Below are positions 8,484 to 15,100 of a DNA stretch of 57,625 nucleotides, one piece after another. Position 1 is the first letter of the stretch. Each line of letters begins with the position of its first letter. A model generated the notes under the pieces. It was not told the DNA's origin. It made no database searches and saw only the letters and a list, made by a program, of their open reading frames with translations. The DNA comes from Paenibacillus sp. (GTDB taxonomy: Bacteria > Bacillota > Bacilli > Paenibacillales > YIM-B00363), in the NCBI RefSeq assembly GCF_035645195.1, contig NZ_DASQNA010000021.1, forward strand, positions 1 through 57,625. The letters run 5' to 3'. The translations under genes were made by a program, and so were the position numbers.

Positions 8484-8639
8484 ATGGAGAACGCCACCAT
8501 CGAAAAAGAGTTCGCAAAACTAAAAAAGATGCTGGAATCCACCGCCGAAAAATATAAATACGATTTTCGGCATCCCGATGTGCTGGCGATCAGCAAACGT
8601 TTGGACAAAGTCATCGTTCGCATGATGGCCAATAAGTAA
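8484..8639 (+). CDS. Spo0E-like aspartyl-phosphate phosphatase (small)
   Basis: A 51-residue protein. It begins MENATIEKEFAKLKKMLES and ends with the Spo0E-family signature HPDVLAISKRLDKVIVRMM, which contains the S-x-x-x-D core (serine 37, aspartate 41) that contacts and dephosphorylates Spo0A~P in known members. Two predicted helices fit the family's helical hairpin. AAGGAAGAGAG precedes the ATG, and a terminator follows within 20 bases. Expected role: restraining entry into sporulation by draining the phosphorelay. The function is inferred from the motif; some family members have lost activity or target other regulators. Confidence 0.8.
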   Translation: MENATIEKEFAKLKKMLESTAEKYKYDFRHPDVLAISKRLDKVIVRMMANK

Positions 8640-8657
8640 TGTCATAATCAATTATTC

Positions 8658-8685
8658 AAACCGGGCCGAAAGGCGCGGTTTTTTT
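8658..8685 (+). terminator. Terminator of the Spo0E-like gene
   Basis: AAACCGGGCC and GGCGCGGTTT pair around a GAAA loop with one mismatch and are followed by a T run. Confidence 0.85.
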
Positions 8686-8806
8686 ATCGTTATAGCATGC
8701 GGGGAAACCTGCCCGCAGCCCGAGAATCGGATCGCAATACCTTTCGTTTTTTAACTTAATATGGTAAGGTGGAAGTGCTACGTTGGTCCTGCAGGGAGGT
8801 CGGCAA

Positions 8807-9550
8807 GTGAGTCTACATATCCAAATGATCGGTACGGGCAACGCCTTCGCCAAAAAATATTTCAACAACAATGCGATCGTTTCCGCGAACGGATACCGCC
8901 TGCTGATCGATTGCGGCATTACGGCGCCGTACGCGCTTCACCGGCTCGGCGTCCCGCTTACGGACTTGAACGCCATTTTGATCACTCACGTTCACGGCGA
9001 TCATGTCGGCGGCTTGGAAGAGATCGCGTTCCGCATGATGTACGTCCATCGCCGCAAGCTAACGCTGTATGTGCCTTCGGCGATCGTCCGGCCGTTATGG
9101 GAGAACGCGCTGAAAGGCGCGCTCGAAGACCGGAGCTCCAATTGCGATTCCTTGGATTGCTATTTCGACGTCCGCCCGCTCGATCCCGGCGTTCCGGTCC
9201 CGCTTCATGAAGGGCTGACCGTGGAGCTTATGCCGACGAAGCATATTCCGAACAAGCCGAGCTTCTCGGTGCTCCTGAACGACAGCGTGTTCTACACGTC
9301 CGATATGACGTTCGATCCGCATCTTCTCTCCCGGCTGGTCGAGACCGGCCGATGCAAGCATATTTTGCATGATTGCCAGCTCGTCGGTCCGGGAACGGTG
9401 CATGCGACGCTCGACGAGCTGCTTACGCTTCCCGAATCGCTTCAGGAGCGCGTTTGGCTGATGCATTACAACGACAACCGCGACGATTTCCTCGGGAAAA
9501 CCGGCAAAATGCGCTTTATCGAGCAGCAGGTTCCCTACGAATTCGAATAG
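8807..9550 (+). CDS. MBL-fold metallo-hydrolase
   Basis: A 247-residue metallo-beta-lactamase-fold hydrolase. The metal-binding motif HVHGDHVGG lies at residues 61-69 and gives H61, H63, D65 and H66. Further expected ligands are in TSDMTFD (about 165-171) and MHYNDN near the C-terminus. Layout and length resemble the RNase Z/phosphodiesterase-like group, but the substrate is unknown. The start is GTG at 8807, since GGGAGG is eight bases upstream and no better-supported ATG exists. Single gene between two terminators. Confidence 0.87.
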   Translation: MSLHIQMIGTGNAFAKKYFNNNAIVSANGYRLLIDCGITAPYALHRLGVPLTDLNAILITHVHGDHVGGLEEIAFRMMYVHRRKLTLYVPSAIVRPLWENALKGALEDRSSNCDSLDCYFDVRPLDPGVPVPLHEGLTVELMPTKHIPNKPSFSVLLNDSVFYTSDMTFDPHLLSRLVETGRCKHILHDCQLVGPGTVHATLDELLTLPESLQERVWLMHYNDNRDDFLGKTGKMRFIEQQVPYEFE

Positions 9551-9567
9551 CCGATGCGCGCATGCGA

Positions 9568-9605
9568 AAAGAGCCGCCCCGCTTGCAAAAGCGGAGCGGC
9601 TCTTT
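9568..9605. terminator. Bidirectional terminator
   Basis: AAAGAGCCGC...GCGGCTCTTT with CCGCTT/AAGCGG inner pairing. It lies between the convergent MBL hydrolase and DUF3892 genes. Confidence 0.85.
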
Positions 9606-9612
9606 GTCGTTG

Positions 9613-9852
9613 TTAGAACGGCGGCAGGGCGTCCAAATTGTTCGTCGGGTCGCCGTCCGCGTCGCCGCGAATGTACGTCTCCCCGTCGCGCCCCTTGAAG
9701 GCGTTCGCCCCGGCGATCGCCCCCGCCTGCACCTCTTGAAGCGCTTGCTCGTAGTCCAGATCCCTGCCCGAGGACGTCCGAAACGCGGTAATGTCGCCGT
9801 CGCCGTTTTTGCGGACGGCGACGAACGTTTCCCGCTCGTTCGATCGCGCCAT
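9613..9852 (-). CDS. DUF3892 family small protein
   Basis: A 79-residue protein of the DUF3892 type: FVAVRKNGDGDITAFRTSSG, then DYEQALQEVQAGAIAGANAF and GETYIRGDADGDPTNNLDAL. No characterised function. Starting at 9852 places AAGGAGGG correctly; the in-frame ATG six bases upstream overlaps that site. It follows the GNAT gene on the same strand. Confidence 0.8.
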   Translation of the reverse strand: MARSNERETFVAVRKNGDGDITAFRTSSGRDLDYEQALQEVQAGAIAGANAFKGRDGETYIRGDADGDPTNNLDALPPF

Positions 9853-9908
9853 GCACATCCCTCCTTAGGCGGTTAGGATGCCCGCGGCGCACGAGCGTAT
9901 ACGATCCC

Positions 9909-10349
9909 TTATATGAGCGGCTTCGTCATCCGCACATGCGGAATGCCCGCGTCGAGGAACGTCTCGGGCGACACCGCGGCGTACCCGAGCGAACGATAGA
10001 ACGGCTCGGCTTGGCACTGCGCGTCGAGCAGGCTGTTCGTAAATCCTTCTTCTTTCGCCCACGACTCCAAGGCGAGCATCAGCTCGCGTCCGACGCCGCG
10101 GCCGCGGTACGTCCGCCGAACGGCGATGCGCTGCATTTTGGCCGTATCCGGCTTATAGGCGATAAACCGGCCCGCCGCCGCCGGCTCTCCGTCGATCTCG
10201 AGCAGCAGATGGCGCGCCGAAGCCGGCGACGCGTCGTACTGATCCATCTCTTCCTCCCGAGGCACGCCCTGCTCGTCGACGAACACCTCGAATCGAATGT
10301 CCAGCGCTTTCCGGAGCGCTTCTTCCGTATCGATTTTTATGACTTTCAT
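9909..10349 (-). CDS. GNAT family N-acetyltransferase
   Basis: A 146-residue GCN5-related acetyltransferase. The acetyl-CoA binding signature is MQRIAVRRTYRGRGVGREL (about 71-89) with the R/Q-G-x-G-x-G loop intact. An N-terminal EVFVDEQGVPREEEMDQYD and a C-terminal AEPFYRSLGYAAVSPETF place it near the YjcF/ElaA-like subgroup. Substrate unknown. GGGAGGT is well spaced from the ATG at 10349. It is divergent from the riboswitch-controlled PilZ gene. Confidence 0.85.
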   Translation of the reverse strand: MKVIKIDTEEALRKALDIRFEVFVDEQGVPREEEMDQYDASPASARHLLLEIDGEPAAAGRFIAYKPDTAKMQRIAVRRTYRGRGVGRELMLALESWAKEEGFTNSLLDAQCQAEPFYRSLGYAAVSPETFLDAGIPHVRMTKPLI

Positions 10350-10397
10350 GATGCGGACCTCCCGGGTGCGAATTGTAAAAGTCATCCTGCATTCCAC

Positions 10398-10427
10398 TTG
10401 CACATATTGGTAAAGAAGACCTATAAT
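10398..10427 (+). promoter_or_regulatory. Sigma-A promoter driving the riboswitch
   Basis: TTGCAC (10398-10403) and a perfect TATAAT (10422-10427) with an 18-base spacer. The expected start point near 10434 places the riboswitch at the very 5' end of the transcript. Confidence 0.8.
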
Positions 10428-10448
10428 AATAGGCAAAAGTATACTTGA

Positions 10449-10552
10449 GACTCACCGAACAGGGCAAATCCGACGAAAGCCGGAGACGCAAAGCCACGGG
10501 CCTACAACGACTGTCTCGTCGTCACGGCAGCCGGGTTGCCGAAGCAGAGCCG
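10449..10552 (+). promoter_or_regulatory. Cyclic-di-GMP-I (GEMM) riboswitch aptamer
   Basis: The leader carries the conserved GEMM-I sequence blocks in order: CACCGAACAGGGCAAA, a GAAA segment, GGAGACGCAAAGCCACGGGCC (tetraloop-receptor side) and GGCAGCCGGGTTGCCGA at the 3' side. These form the three-way aptamer that binds c-di-GMP, or cGAMP in variants. The terminator that follows and the PilZ gene beyond it make this a transcription-control element for a c-di-GMP effector. Whether ligand switches the gene on or off, and the identity of the specificity base, were not worked out. Confidence 0.9.
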
Positions 10553-10567
10553 ACGATGCATGTCCTT

Positions 10568-10598
10568 CGTCCGCCTTCGGCGGACGTTTTGTTTTTTT
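10568..10598 (+). terminator. Riboswitch expression-platform terminator
   Basis: CGTCCGC / GCGGACG around CTTCG, followed by TTTTGTTTTTTT. It lies between the aptamer and the PilZ start codon, so transcription must read through it for the gene to be expressed. Confidence 0.88.
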
Positions 10599-10628
10599 CG
10601 AACGAAGATTCCCAGGGGGCTGGAGCTC

Positions 10629-11306
10629 ATGTCATGGCTGCAAATGTCCGACAACGTCCATCATCATCAGAAGAACGCCGTCGCCGTCGGCTGTAAAATT
10701 TCGATCGAGAAAGACGGCTTCATCGCGACCGGAGTCGTCAGTTACGTCGAAGGCGACATTATCGAAATCGAGCTCCCGCAGTCGAAACAATATAAGCCCG
10801 GGGATCCCGTCAAGTTGACCGCCTACTCCACGAACGGCTTCCAGACGCTTCAGTCGTCCGTCGTGGCGAAAGACATCGGCATGGTGATGGTGCTCAATCC
10901 CCCGGAAAATCAGCGCCTTGCGCAGCGCCGCCAGCATCCGCGCATCGACGTGAACGAGTCCGGCAAGCTGACCGCGGTCCGCTGGTCGAAAGGCGGCGAC
11001 AATAAGCTCGAAGAGCCGCTCCTCATCTCCATCCGCAATTTCAGCTTAGGCGGCATCGGCTTCGTCGCTGCGCGGGACCCGGGCATTCAGCCGCTTATGC
11101 AGGCCGAGGCGCTGCTTGATTGGAACGGCGGCGTCTTCTGCACGATCGAGGTCTCCCGGAGACAGCCGGTCGAAGACGGCCTGTACGTCGGGGCCCGCTT
11201 CTTGGATATCGGCGCAGAGCATTTGCAAGCGCTGCGCGGATACATCCTGCGCACGCAAATCAAGCAGCGAGCGAAACGCCGCCTCGACGAGCTGACCGCG
11301 ATGTGA
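10629..11306 (+). CDS. PilZ-domain c-di-GMP receptor (flagellar brake type)
   Basis: A 225-residue two-domain protein. Residues 15-95 form a YcgR-N-like beta domain (GFIATGVVSYVEGDIIEIEL). Residues 97-215 form the PilZ domain with both c-di-GMP motifs intact: RQHPR at 101-105 (RxxxR) and NFSLGG at 137-142 (N/DxSxxG). The architecture matches the Bacillus YpfA/MotI type, which slows flagella when c-di-GMP is high. The chosen ATG is at 10629; another at 10644 is possible. The gene sits behind a c-di-GMP riboswitch, so the same second messenger probably controls both its transcription and its product. Confidence 0.9.
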   Translation: MSWLQMSDNVHHHQKNAVAVGCKISIEKDGFIATGVVSYVEGDIIEIELPQSKQYKPGDPVKLTAYSTNGFQTLQSSVVAKDIGMVMVLNPPENQRLAQRRQHPRIDVNESGKLTAVRWSKGGDNKLEEPLLISIRNFSLGGIGFVAARDPGIQPLMQAEALLDWNGGVFCTIEVSRRQPVEDGLYVGARFLDIGAEHLQALRGYILRTQIKQRAKRRLDELTAM

Positions 11307-11328
11307 CGCCGCCGGGCGGTCCGCTCGC

Positions 11329-11646
11329 TTAGCGCCGTTCCTTCGCCGCATCATCCTCCGGCGTCAGCACCGCGAGCGGCAGCGCCGTTTCTTCGCCGCC
11401 GCGGCCCCAAACGCCCCACCCCATCACGCCGTTCACGTACCGGAGCGTAAAGATGTCGTCGGCATCTTCGACGCGATACCGTCCGGGCGGGAACGATCGG
11501 CTTCTCGCGGCATACGACCGGGCCATCAGCCACTTTTGCCGCAGCACGTCCCTCTCGCCCTCGAGCCGGCTCGCTTCGAGTTCCTTCGCCAGCCGGTCGA
11601 TTTCCGAGCGCAGCTCGTCCTCCGTCATTTCGCTGAACCGTTTCAA
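11329..11646 (-). CDS. yfhH: DUF1811 family protein (YfhH-like)
   Basis: A 105-residue protein matching Bacillus YfhH: FSEMTEDELRSEIDRLAKEL at the N-terminus, then LRQKWLMARSYA, PGRYRVEDADDIFTLRYVNG and GVWGRGGEETALPLAVL. The N-terminal half is helical and the C-terminal half an SH3-like beta domain. Molecular function not established. The gene is convergent with the PilZ gene, with 22 bases between stops. Confidence 0.87.
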   Translation of the reverse strand: MKRFSEMTEDELRSEIDRLAKELEASRLEGERDVLRQKWLMARSYAARSRSFPPGRYRVEDADDIFTLRYVNGVMGWGVWGRGGEETALPLAVLTPEDDAAKERR

Positions 11647-11738
11647 ACGCTTCGTCCCCCTTTCTCGTATGTCTTCTATTGTTTCTTATCCGGCCGCGCA
11701 TTTCAACCGTCCGGGTCCGCCGGTCCGCCGCGCGCGCG

Positions 11739-11778
11739 AAAAAGGGCCGCCGTCAGCCCGTCGGCTGCGGCAGCCCTT
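11739..11778 (-). terminator. Terminator of the ASRT-like gene
   Basis: AAGGGC...GCCCTT outer arms with further GC pairing inside, followed on the minus strand by TTTTT. Confidence 0.75.
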
Positions 11779-11798
11779 GCGCAAAAATCGCTTTGCCG

Positions 11799-12173
11799 TT
11801 ATTCCGCCGCGACCGGGAAGCCCATCGTCGTCGCGAGCGTGTTCGCCGGCTGCGTCGCGTCCATCCGGCTGTACTGCACGATGATCGGCACGTCGCTGCG
11901 CACCTCCATCGCGTACGGCACGCCGACCGGAATCGACTCTCCGTTCTTTTCGAGCGAGCTCGTGCGCACATGCGCCGTCCGGCGCCCGCCGACGCGCACT
12001 TCGACGTTCTCGATCGGGTCGCGGTCCTCGAAATAGACGGTAACCAGCAAATTCGCGTCCGCTTCGTTCGTATTAAGCACGCAAATCGACTCATGGCTCG
12101 TCAGCGAGCCCGTGCTGATCGGCGGGATGTACCCGTCCGGAATGTACCATACTTTGTAACCGTTTGCCGCCAT
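11799..12173 (-). CDS. Sensory rhodopsin transducer-like (ASRT family) protein
   Basis: A 124-residue all-beta protein aligning along its length with Anabaena sensory rhodopsin transducer: YIPDGYIPPISTG, then LTSHESICVLNTNEADANL, VTVYFEDRDPIENVEV, VGGRRTAHVRTSSL and VPIIVQYSRMDATQPANTL. No rhodopsin gene is visible in the window, so a light-signalling role is unlikely. Relatives outside cyanobacteria have been proposed to bind small molecules such as sugars. It lies 52 bases downstream of an acetyl-esterase gene on the same strand, which fits a carbohydrate-linked role. That role is inference. Confidence 0.85.
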   Translation of the reverse strand: MAANGYKVWYIPDGYIPPISTGSLTSHESICVLNTNEADANLLVTVYFEDRDPIENVEVRVGGRRTAHVRTSSLEKNGESIPVGVPYAMEVRSDVPIIVQYSRMDATQPANTLATTMGFPVAAE

Positions 12174-12225
12174 AAATGTTACCTCCTATGTACTGTGAAT
12201 GAATGTGCCGGAATCAAGGCGGGAA

Positions 12226-13182
12226 TCACGCCGGGAACCAACGTTCTCTTACAAACTCCAACCCGATGCGCCGTTGCGCCGATTCGACCGCGTGGCCGGT
12301 AAACGGATAAATCTCGAGCCGCTTATCCTCCGATGCCGCCGCGTGGTACGCCGGGAAAATTTGCTCCGGCATGCAGACGGTATCCTTAAGCCCGACGGAC
12401 ATGAGCAGCGGATGGCGAATGCGCTTCACCAAATGAAGCATATCGAAATAGCTTAACGTGCGCAGCGCCGCCGGCAGCTTCTCGGGAAACCTCCGCAAGA
12501 AATCGGCCACCTCCGTCAAGGAACCGGTCGAGTGGAGCACGCCGTGATCCATGTGGCACATGTTCGGAATGTCCGCGACCGTGAGGCCGATGGAGCGGTG
12601 CAGCGCCGAGACGAGCAGCGCCAATCCGCCGCCTTGACTGCCGCCCACGGCGCCGAGCCGGCTCGCGTCCAGTTCGGGCTGCTCCGCCATCCACTGCGCC
12701 GCGCGCAGCGCGTCGATCGCGAGCGCTTTGTAATAGCAGCGATCCGGATCGAGCAGTCCCTGCGTAATCCAACCGCGGGCCATCCCGAAATCGGTGCCGA
12801 GCCGGTTGCCCGTCTCCCCGCCTTGTCCGCGCACGTCGACGGCGAACACGGCGACGCCCATCAGCACCCAATGCGCATACGCCTCCGGCTCTCCCTTGCC
12901 CCCTGTATAACCCGGGAACGTCAGCACGCACGGGAACGGGCCCTCCGCGAACGCCGGCAGCAGCAGCATGCCGCGAATCGTCGTGTCCGCGAAGCTTTCG
13001 TACGACACTGCGTACGCTTTCATTCCGGCGAGCGGCGTTGCCAGCGGCGCGCGGGTCGAGCGGAACGGAGCCTCCAGCGCCTCCCGTTCGGTCCGTTCCC
13101 AGAACGCGTCCAAATCCGGGGGCGGCTCGCTCGAAGGGCGTAACCGGTGCAGCTCTTCGATTCGTTTGTCGATTGCGTTCAA
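12226..13182 (-). CDS. Acetyl xylan esterase / cephalosporin-C deacetylase family (CE7)
   Basis: A 318-residue alpha/beta hydrolase of carbohydrate esterase family 7. Markers are the oxyanion region VDVRGQGGETGNR (RGQ motif), the nucleophile elbow GGSQGGG, an aspartate in SVGLKDTVCMPEQ, and the catalytic histidine in PFTGHAVE. Such enzymes are cytoplasmic and remove acetyl groups from short xylo-oligosaccharides and cephalosporin C. The start is TTG at 13182, because an AGGAGAG site lies nine bases upstream and the length then matches the family. Upstream in-frame ATGs would add about 48 residues unlike any family member. Likely operon with the ASRT-like gene. Confidence 0.87.
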   Translation of the reverse strand: MNAIDKRIEELHRLRPSSEPPPDLDAFWERTEREALEAPFRSTRAPLATPLAGMKAYAVSYESFADTTIRGMLLLPAFAEGPFPCVLTFPGYTGGKGEPEAYAHWVLMGVAVFAVDVRGQGGETGNRLGTDFGMARGWITQGLLDPDRCYYKALAIDALRAAQWMAEQPELDASRLGAVGGSQGGGLALLVSALHRSIGLTVADIPNMCHMDHGVLHSTGSLTEVADFLRRFPEKLPAALRTLSYFDMLHLVKRIRHPLLMSVGLKDTVCMPEQIFPAYHAAASEDKRLEIYPFTGHAVESAQRRIGLEFVRERWFPA

Positions 13183-13274
13183 CAGCCTGCTCTCTCCTCG
13201 TCCAAAGGTATAAGCAACTGTTTCCATTGTACTCCGGTTACGCCAACAAACAACCCCCTTTTTTCGAAGAATAC

Positions 13275-13307
13275 AAAAAAGCCCGAGCCGTAAGGCCCGA
13301 GCTTTTT
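13275..13307 (-). terminator. Terminator of SASP gene 1
   Basis: On the minus strand AGCTCGGGCC pairs with GGCTCGGGCT (with G-U pairs) around TTAC and is followed by TTTTTT. Confidence 0.85.
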
Positions 13308-13331
13308 CGTCTAGGAGGAAATTCATTCGAA

Positions 13332-13547
13332 TTATCGACCAGCCAAGGTTTGTTCCGCGATTTGAACGAGACGGCGCGTAATGTGACCACCGATCGCTCC
13401 GGTGTCGCGAGTTGCCATATAGCCGTAGTACCCGTCTTGCGGAATCTGAATGCCGAGTTCTTGCGCTACTTCGAACTTCAGTTGCTCGAGTGCCTGCGAT
13501 GCTTGCGGCACTACCAAGTCGTTCGAGTTGTTAGAACCTGTACCCAT
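13332..13547 (-). CDS. Alpha/beta-type small acid-soluble spore protein (copy 1)
   Basis: A 71-residue SASP of the alpha/beta class, which coats spore DNA and protects it from UV and heat. Both family motifs are present: LVVPQASQALEQLKFEVAQE, containing the germination-protease cleavage region near the glutamate-rich end, and GAIGGHITRRLVQIAEQ. The ATG at 13547 follows GGGGAGGTGACACC. The protein differs from the neighbouring copy at a single position (G instead of R as the penultimate residue). Expected to be made in the forespore; a sigma-G-like promoter is listed separately. Confidence 0.95.
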   Translation of the reverse strand: MGTGSNNSNDLVVPQASQALEQLKFEVAQELGIQIPQDGYYGYMATRDTGAIGGHITRRLVQIAEQTLAGR

Positions 13548-13560
13548 GGTGTCACCTCCC
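13447..13560 (-). repeat. Direct repeat, copy 1 (5' half of SASP gene)
   Basis: These 114 bases, covering the ribosome binding site and first half of the SASP gene, read identically to 13825-13938, whereas the 3' halves differ at many synonymous positions. Confidence 0.85.
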
Positions 13561-13576
13561 CTTGCTGTAGTAAACC

Positions 13577-13606
13577 TATTTTTCTTCGAAAACGGGGGAT
13601 GTATGC
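13577..13606 (-). promoter_or_regulatory. Sigma-G-like promoter of SASP gene 1
   Basis: On the minus strand GCATA (13602-13606), 18 bases, then AAAAATA (13577-13583). It resembles the forespore sigma-G pattern, and the same spacing occurs before copy 2. Confidence 0.5.
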
Positions 13607-13672
13607 GCGAAAAAGCTGGCAATTTACGCCATTTCAAATGGCAAGGAGGATAGGCACCGTCCCGGAAACAAG

Positions 13673-13699
13673 AAAAAACCCTTGCGGGAAGCAAGGGTT
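13673..13699 (-). terminator. Terminator of SASP gene 2
   Basis: AACCCTTGC / GCAAGGGTT arms around five bases, followed on the minus strand by TTTTTTC. Confidence 0.88.
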
Positions 13700-13709
13700 C
13701 AGGTCTAGC

Positions 13710-13925
13710 TTATCGGCGGGCCAACGTTTGCTCCGCGATTTGTACGAGGCGGCGAGTAATGTGACCACCGATCGCTCCGGTGTCGCGAGTCGCCATATAC
13801 CCATAGTACCCATCTTGCGGAATTTGAATGCCGAGTTCTTGCGCTACTTCGAACTTCAGTTGCTCGAGTGCCTGCGATGCTTGCGGCACTACCAAGTCGT
13901 TCGAGTTGTTAGAACCTGTACCCAT
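13710..13925 (-). CDS. Alpha/beta-type small acid-soluble spore protein (copy 2)
   Basis: A 71-residue SASP nearly identical to copy 1, ending TLARR instead of TLAGR. Both DNA-binding motifs are intact (LVVPQASQALEQLKFEVAQE and GGHITRRLVQIAEQ). It has its own GGGAGGTGACACC ribosome binding site, a promoter-like sequence and a terminator, so the two copies are independent transcription units arranged head to tail. Multiple SASP genes are normal in spore formers; what is unusual is how close and how similar these are. Confidence 0.95.
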   Translation of the reverse strand: MGTGSNNSNDLVVPQASQALEQLKFEVAQELGIQIPQDGYYGYMATRDTGAIGGHITRRLVQIAEQTLARR

Positions 13926-13938
13926 GGTGTCACCTCCC
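13825..13938 (-). repeat. Direct repeat, copy 2 (5' half of SASP gene)
   Basis: Second copy of the 114-base identical segment described at 13447-13560, offset by 378 bases. Confidence 0.85.
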
Positions 13939-13954
13939 TTGCTGTTGGTAACTC

Positions 13955-13984
13955 TATTTTCTTACGGATGCCGCTTTTCTATTC
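13955..13984 (-). promoter_or_regulatory. Sigma-G-like promoter of SASP gene 2
   Basis: On the minus strand GAATA (13980-13984), 18 bases, then GAAAATA (13955-13961), matching the arrangement before copy 1 although the spacer sequences differ. Confidence 0.5.
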
Positions 13985-14071
13985 CTAGCGAACGGCTTCC
14001 AATTGTGTCCAGCGGAAAATAAAAAAAGCGGGTTTCCCCGCTTGGACGAGCCGTTACCGGCCCTTCGCCGG

Positions 14072-14845
14072 CTATGTCGTTTCCTTCCTCCGGACGACGA
14101 CGTTGGCGCCGTCCCACTCGATGACCGCGCCGAGCAGCTCGCCGATCAACCGGGCGGGCACGTACGACGTATTGTCAATGAGCAGCCCTTCTCCGATCCG
14201 GACGCCGTCGACGACGACGCCGATTCTCGCTTGCACGGCGGGCAAATCGCCGGCGGCCTCCACTTCCGCGGCCGACACCGCTCTAGGCGGCGCGTACGGG
14301 TGCCCGATGTGGCTGCAGAACGCGCGCACGACCGCTTCCGCGTATTCTTTCCAATGCGTCCGCAGCTGTTCGACGTCGTCCCGCTTCGAATCCGCGAAAC
14401 CGTACTCGATAATTACCGTCTCGACGCCGCCCGTCTCCCGGTGCATAAAATAATAGTCGCGGTTCGGATTGCCCGGCAGCGTACGGGTAAAGACGCGGCG
14501 CAAATTTTGCCCGCTCTCGCGAATCGCCTCCGCGATGGCGCGAGCCAGTTTTCCGTCCGAATGGATGGAATGAATCGTCTCGACCCCGTCGCCGCCGCCT
14601 GCATTGATATGATTCGAAATGCAATAGCGGGCGCCGCTCTCGCGCACGATCTTCGTCCGAGCGGGGGCGCTGATCGTGACGTCCGTCCTCCGGGTCATCG
14701 CGACGTCCACTCCTAGCTTCTCGAACCGTTCGGCTTGGTACAGGGAAATTTGCAGAACGAGATCTTTCTCCTTCCAAAACGCGTTCGAGCCGCCTCCGGG
14801 GTCCGCTCCGCCATGTCCCGGGTCGATGATCAAAATCGGTGCCAC
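14072..14845 (-). CDS. N-acetylmuramoyl-L-alanine amidase with C-terminal stalk-like domain
   Basis: A 257-residue amidase_3 (zinc amidase) that should cut the bond between muramic acid and the peptide stem. Zinc and catalytic elements: IIDPGHGGADPGG (histidine near residue 9), ISNHINAGGG (second histidine) and TVIIEYGFADS (catalytic glutamate). Residues about 195-257 form a copper-amine-oxidase-N-like stalk domain (DNTSYVPARLIGELLGAVIE). No signal peptide is evident from the chosen GTG start at 14845, which has GGAGGAAGG upstream. That could mean mother-cell lysis or cortex work in the cytoplasm, as with some sporulation amidases. Confidence 0.87.
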   Translation of the reverse strand: MAPILIIDPGHGGADPGGGSNAFWKEKDLVLQISLYQAERFEKLGVDVAMTRRTDVTISAPARTKIVRESGARYCISNHINAGGGDGVETIHSIHSDGKLARAIAEAIRESGQNLRRVFTRTLPGNPNRDYYFMHRETGGVETVIIEYGFADSKRDDVEQLRTHWKEYAEAVVRAFCSHIGHPYAPPRAVSAAEVEAAGDLPAVQARIGVVVDGVRIGEGLLIDNTSYVPARLIGELLGAVIEWDGANVVVRRKETT

Positions 14846-14989
14846 ACAGCCTTCCTCCTTCCCCGTTGCGAATCTTCCTTCCCTCCATCGTATGCGCAAT
14901 GTGTGCCCGGCGTACGGATCGTTCCTGTGCAGACAAGCCTAAAAAAGATAAGGCCCTATATGTAAGCTTCCTGCCCCGGCGGGTGGGGC

Positions 14990-15100
14990 CATTGCCCCTG
15001 GAAGCCAGCGCTTCTAGGGGCAATGCAACCCTGGACGGTCATCGGTCGAGCCGCTCGACCGTTCGAAGGTTGCCGTCCGGGGACGGCGCCGCGCCGTCCC
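14990..15100. repeat. Array of three adjacent hairpins in an intergenic region
   Basis: Hairpin A: 16-base arms at 14990-15005 and 15010-15025 with one G-U pair and a CAGC loop. Hairpin B: CGGTCGAG / CTCGACCG (15043-15061) nested inside GGACGG / CCGTCC (15033-15078). Hairpin C: GGGACGGCG / CGCCGTCCC (15080-15100). No T run follows on either strand at these stems, so they are not ordinary terminators. The region lies downstream of the YjcZ-like gene and upstream of the amidase, both on the minus strand. It could be a structured RNA, a REP-like element or a processing site. Confidence 0.6.

Noticed and set aside
8240-8632. N-terminal extension of the stalk-domain protein to 328 residues
   Set aside because: The extension would put an ordinary signal peptide in the middle of the protein and overlaps the Spo0E-like gene on the other strand; the ATG at 8239 has the ribosome binding site.
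13183-13326. Longer N-terminus for the CE7 esterase
   Set aside because: It would run through the SASP terminator and exceeds family length; the TTG at 13182 fits both the ribosome binding site and family length.
14990-15100. CRISPR-like array
   Set aside because: The repeated structures are different hairpins, not equal repeats with spacers, and no cas genes are present.
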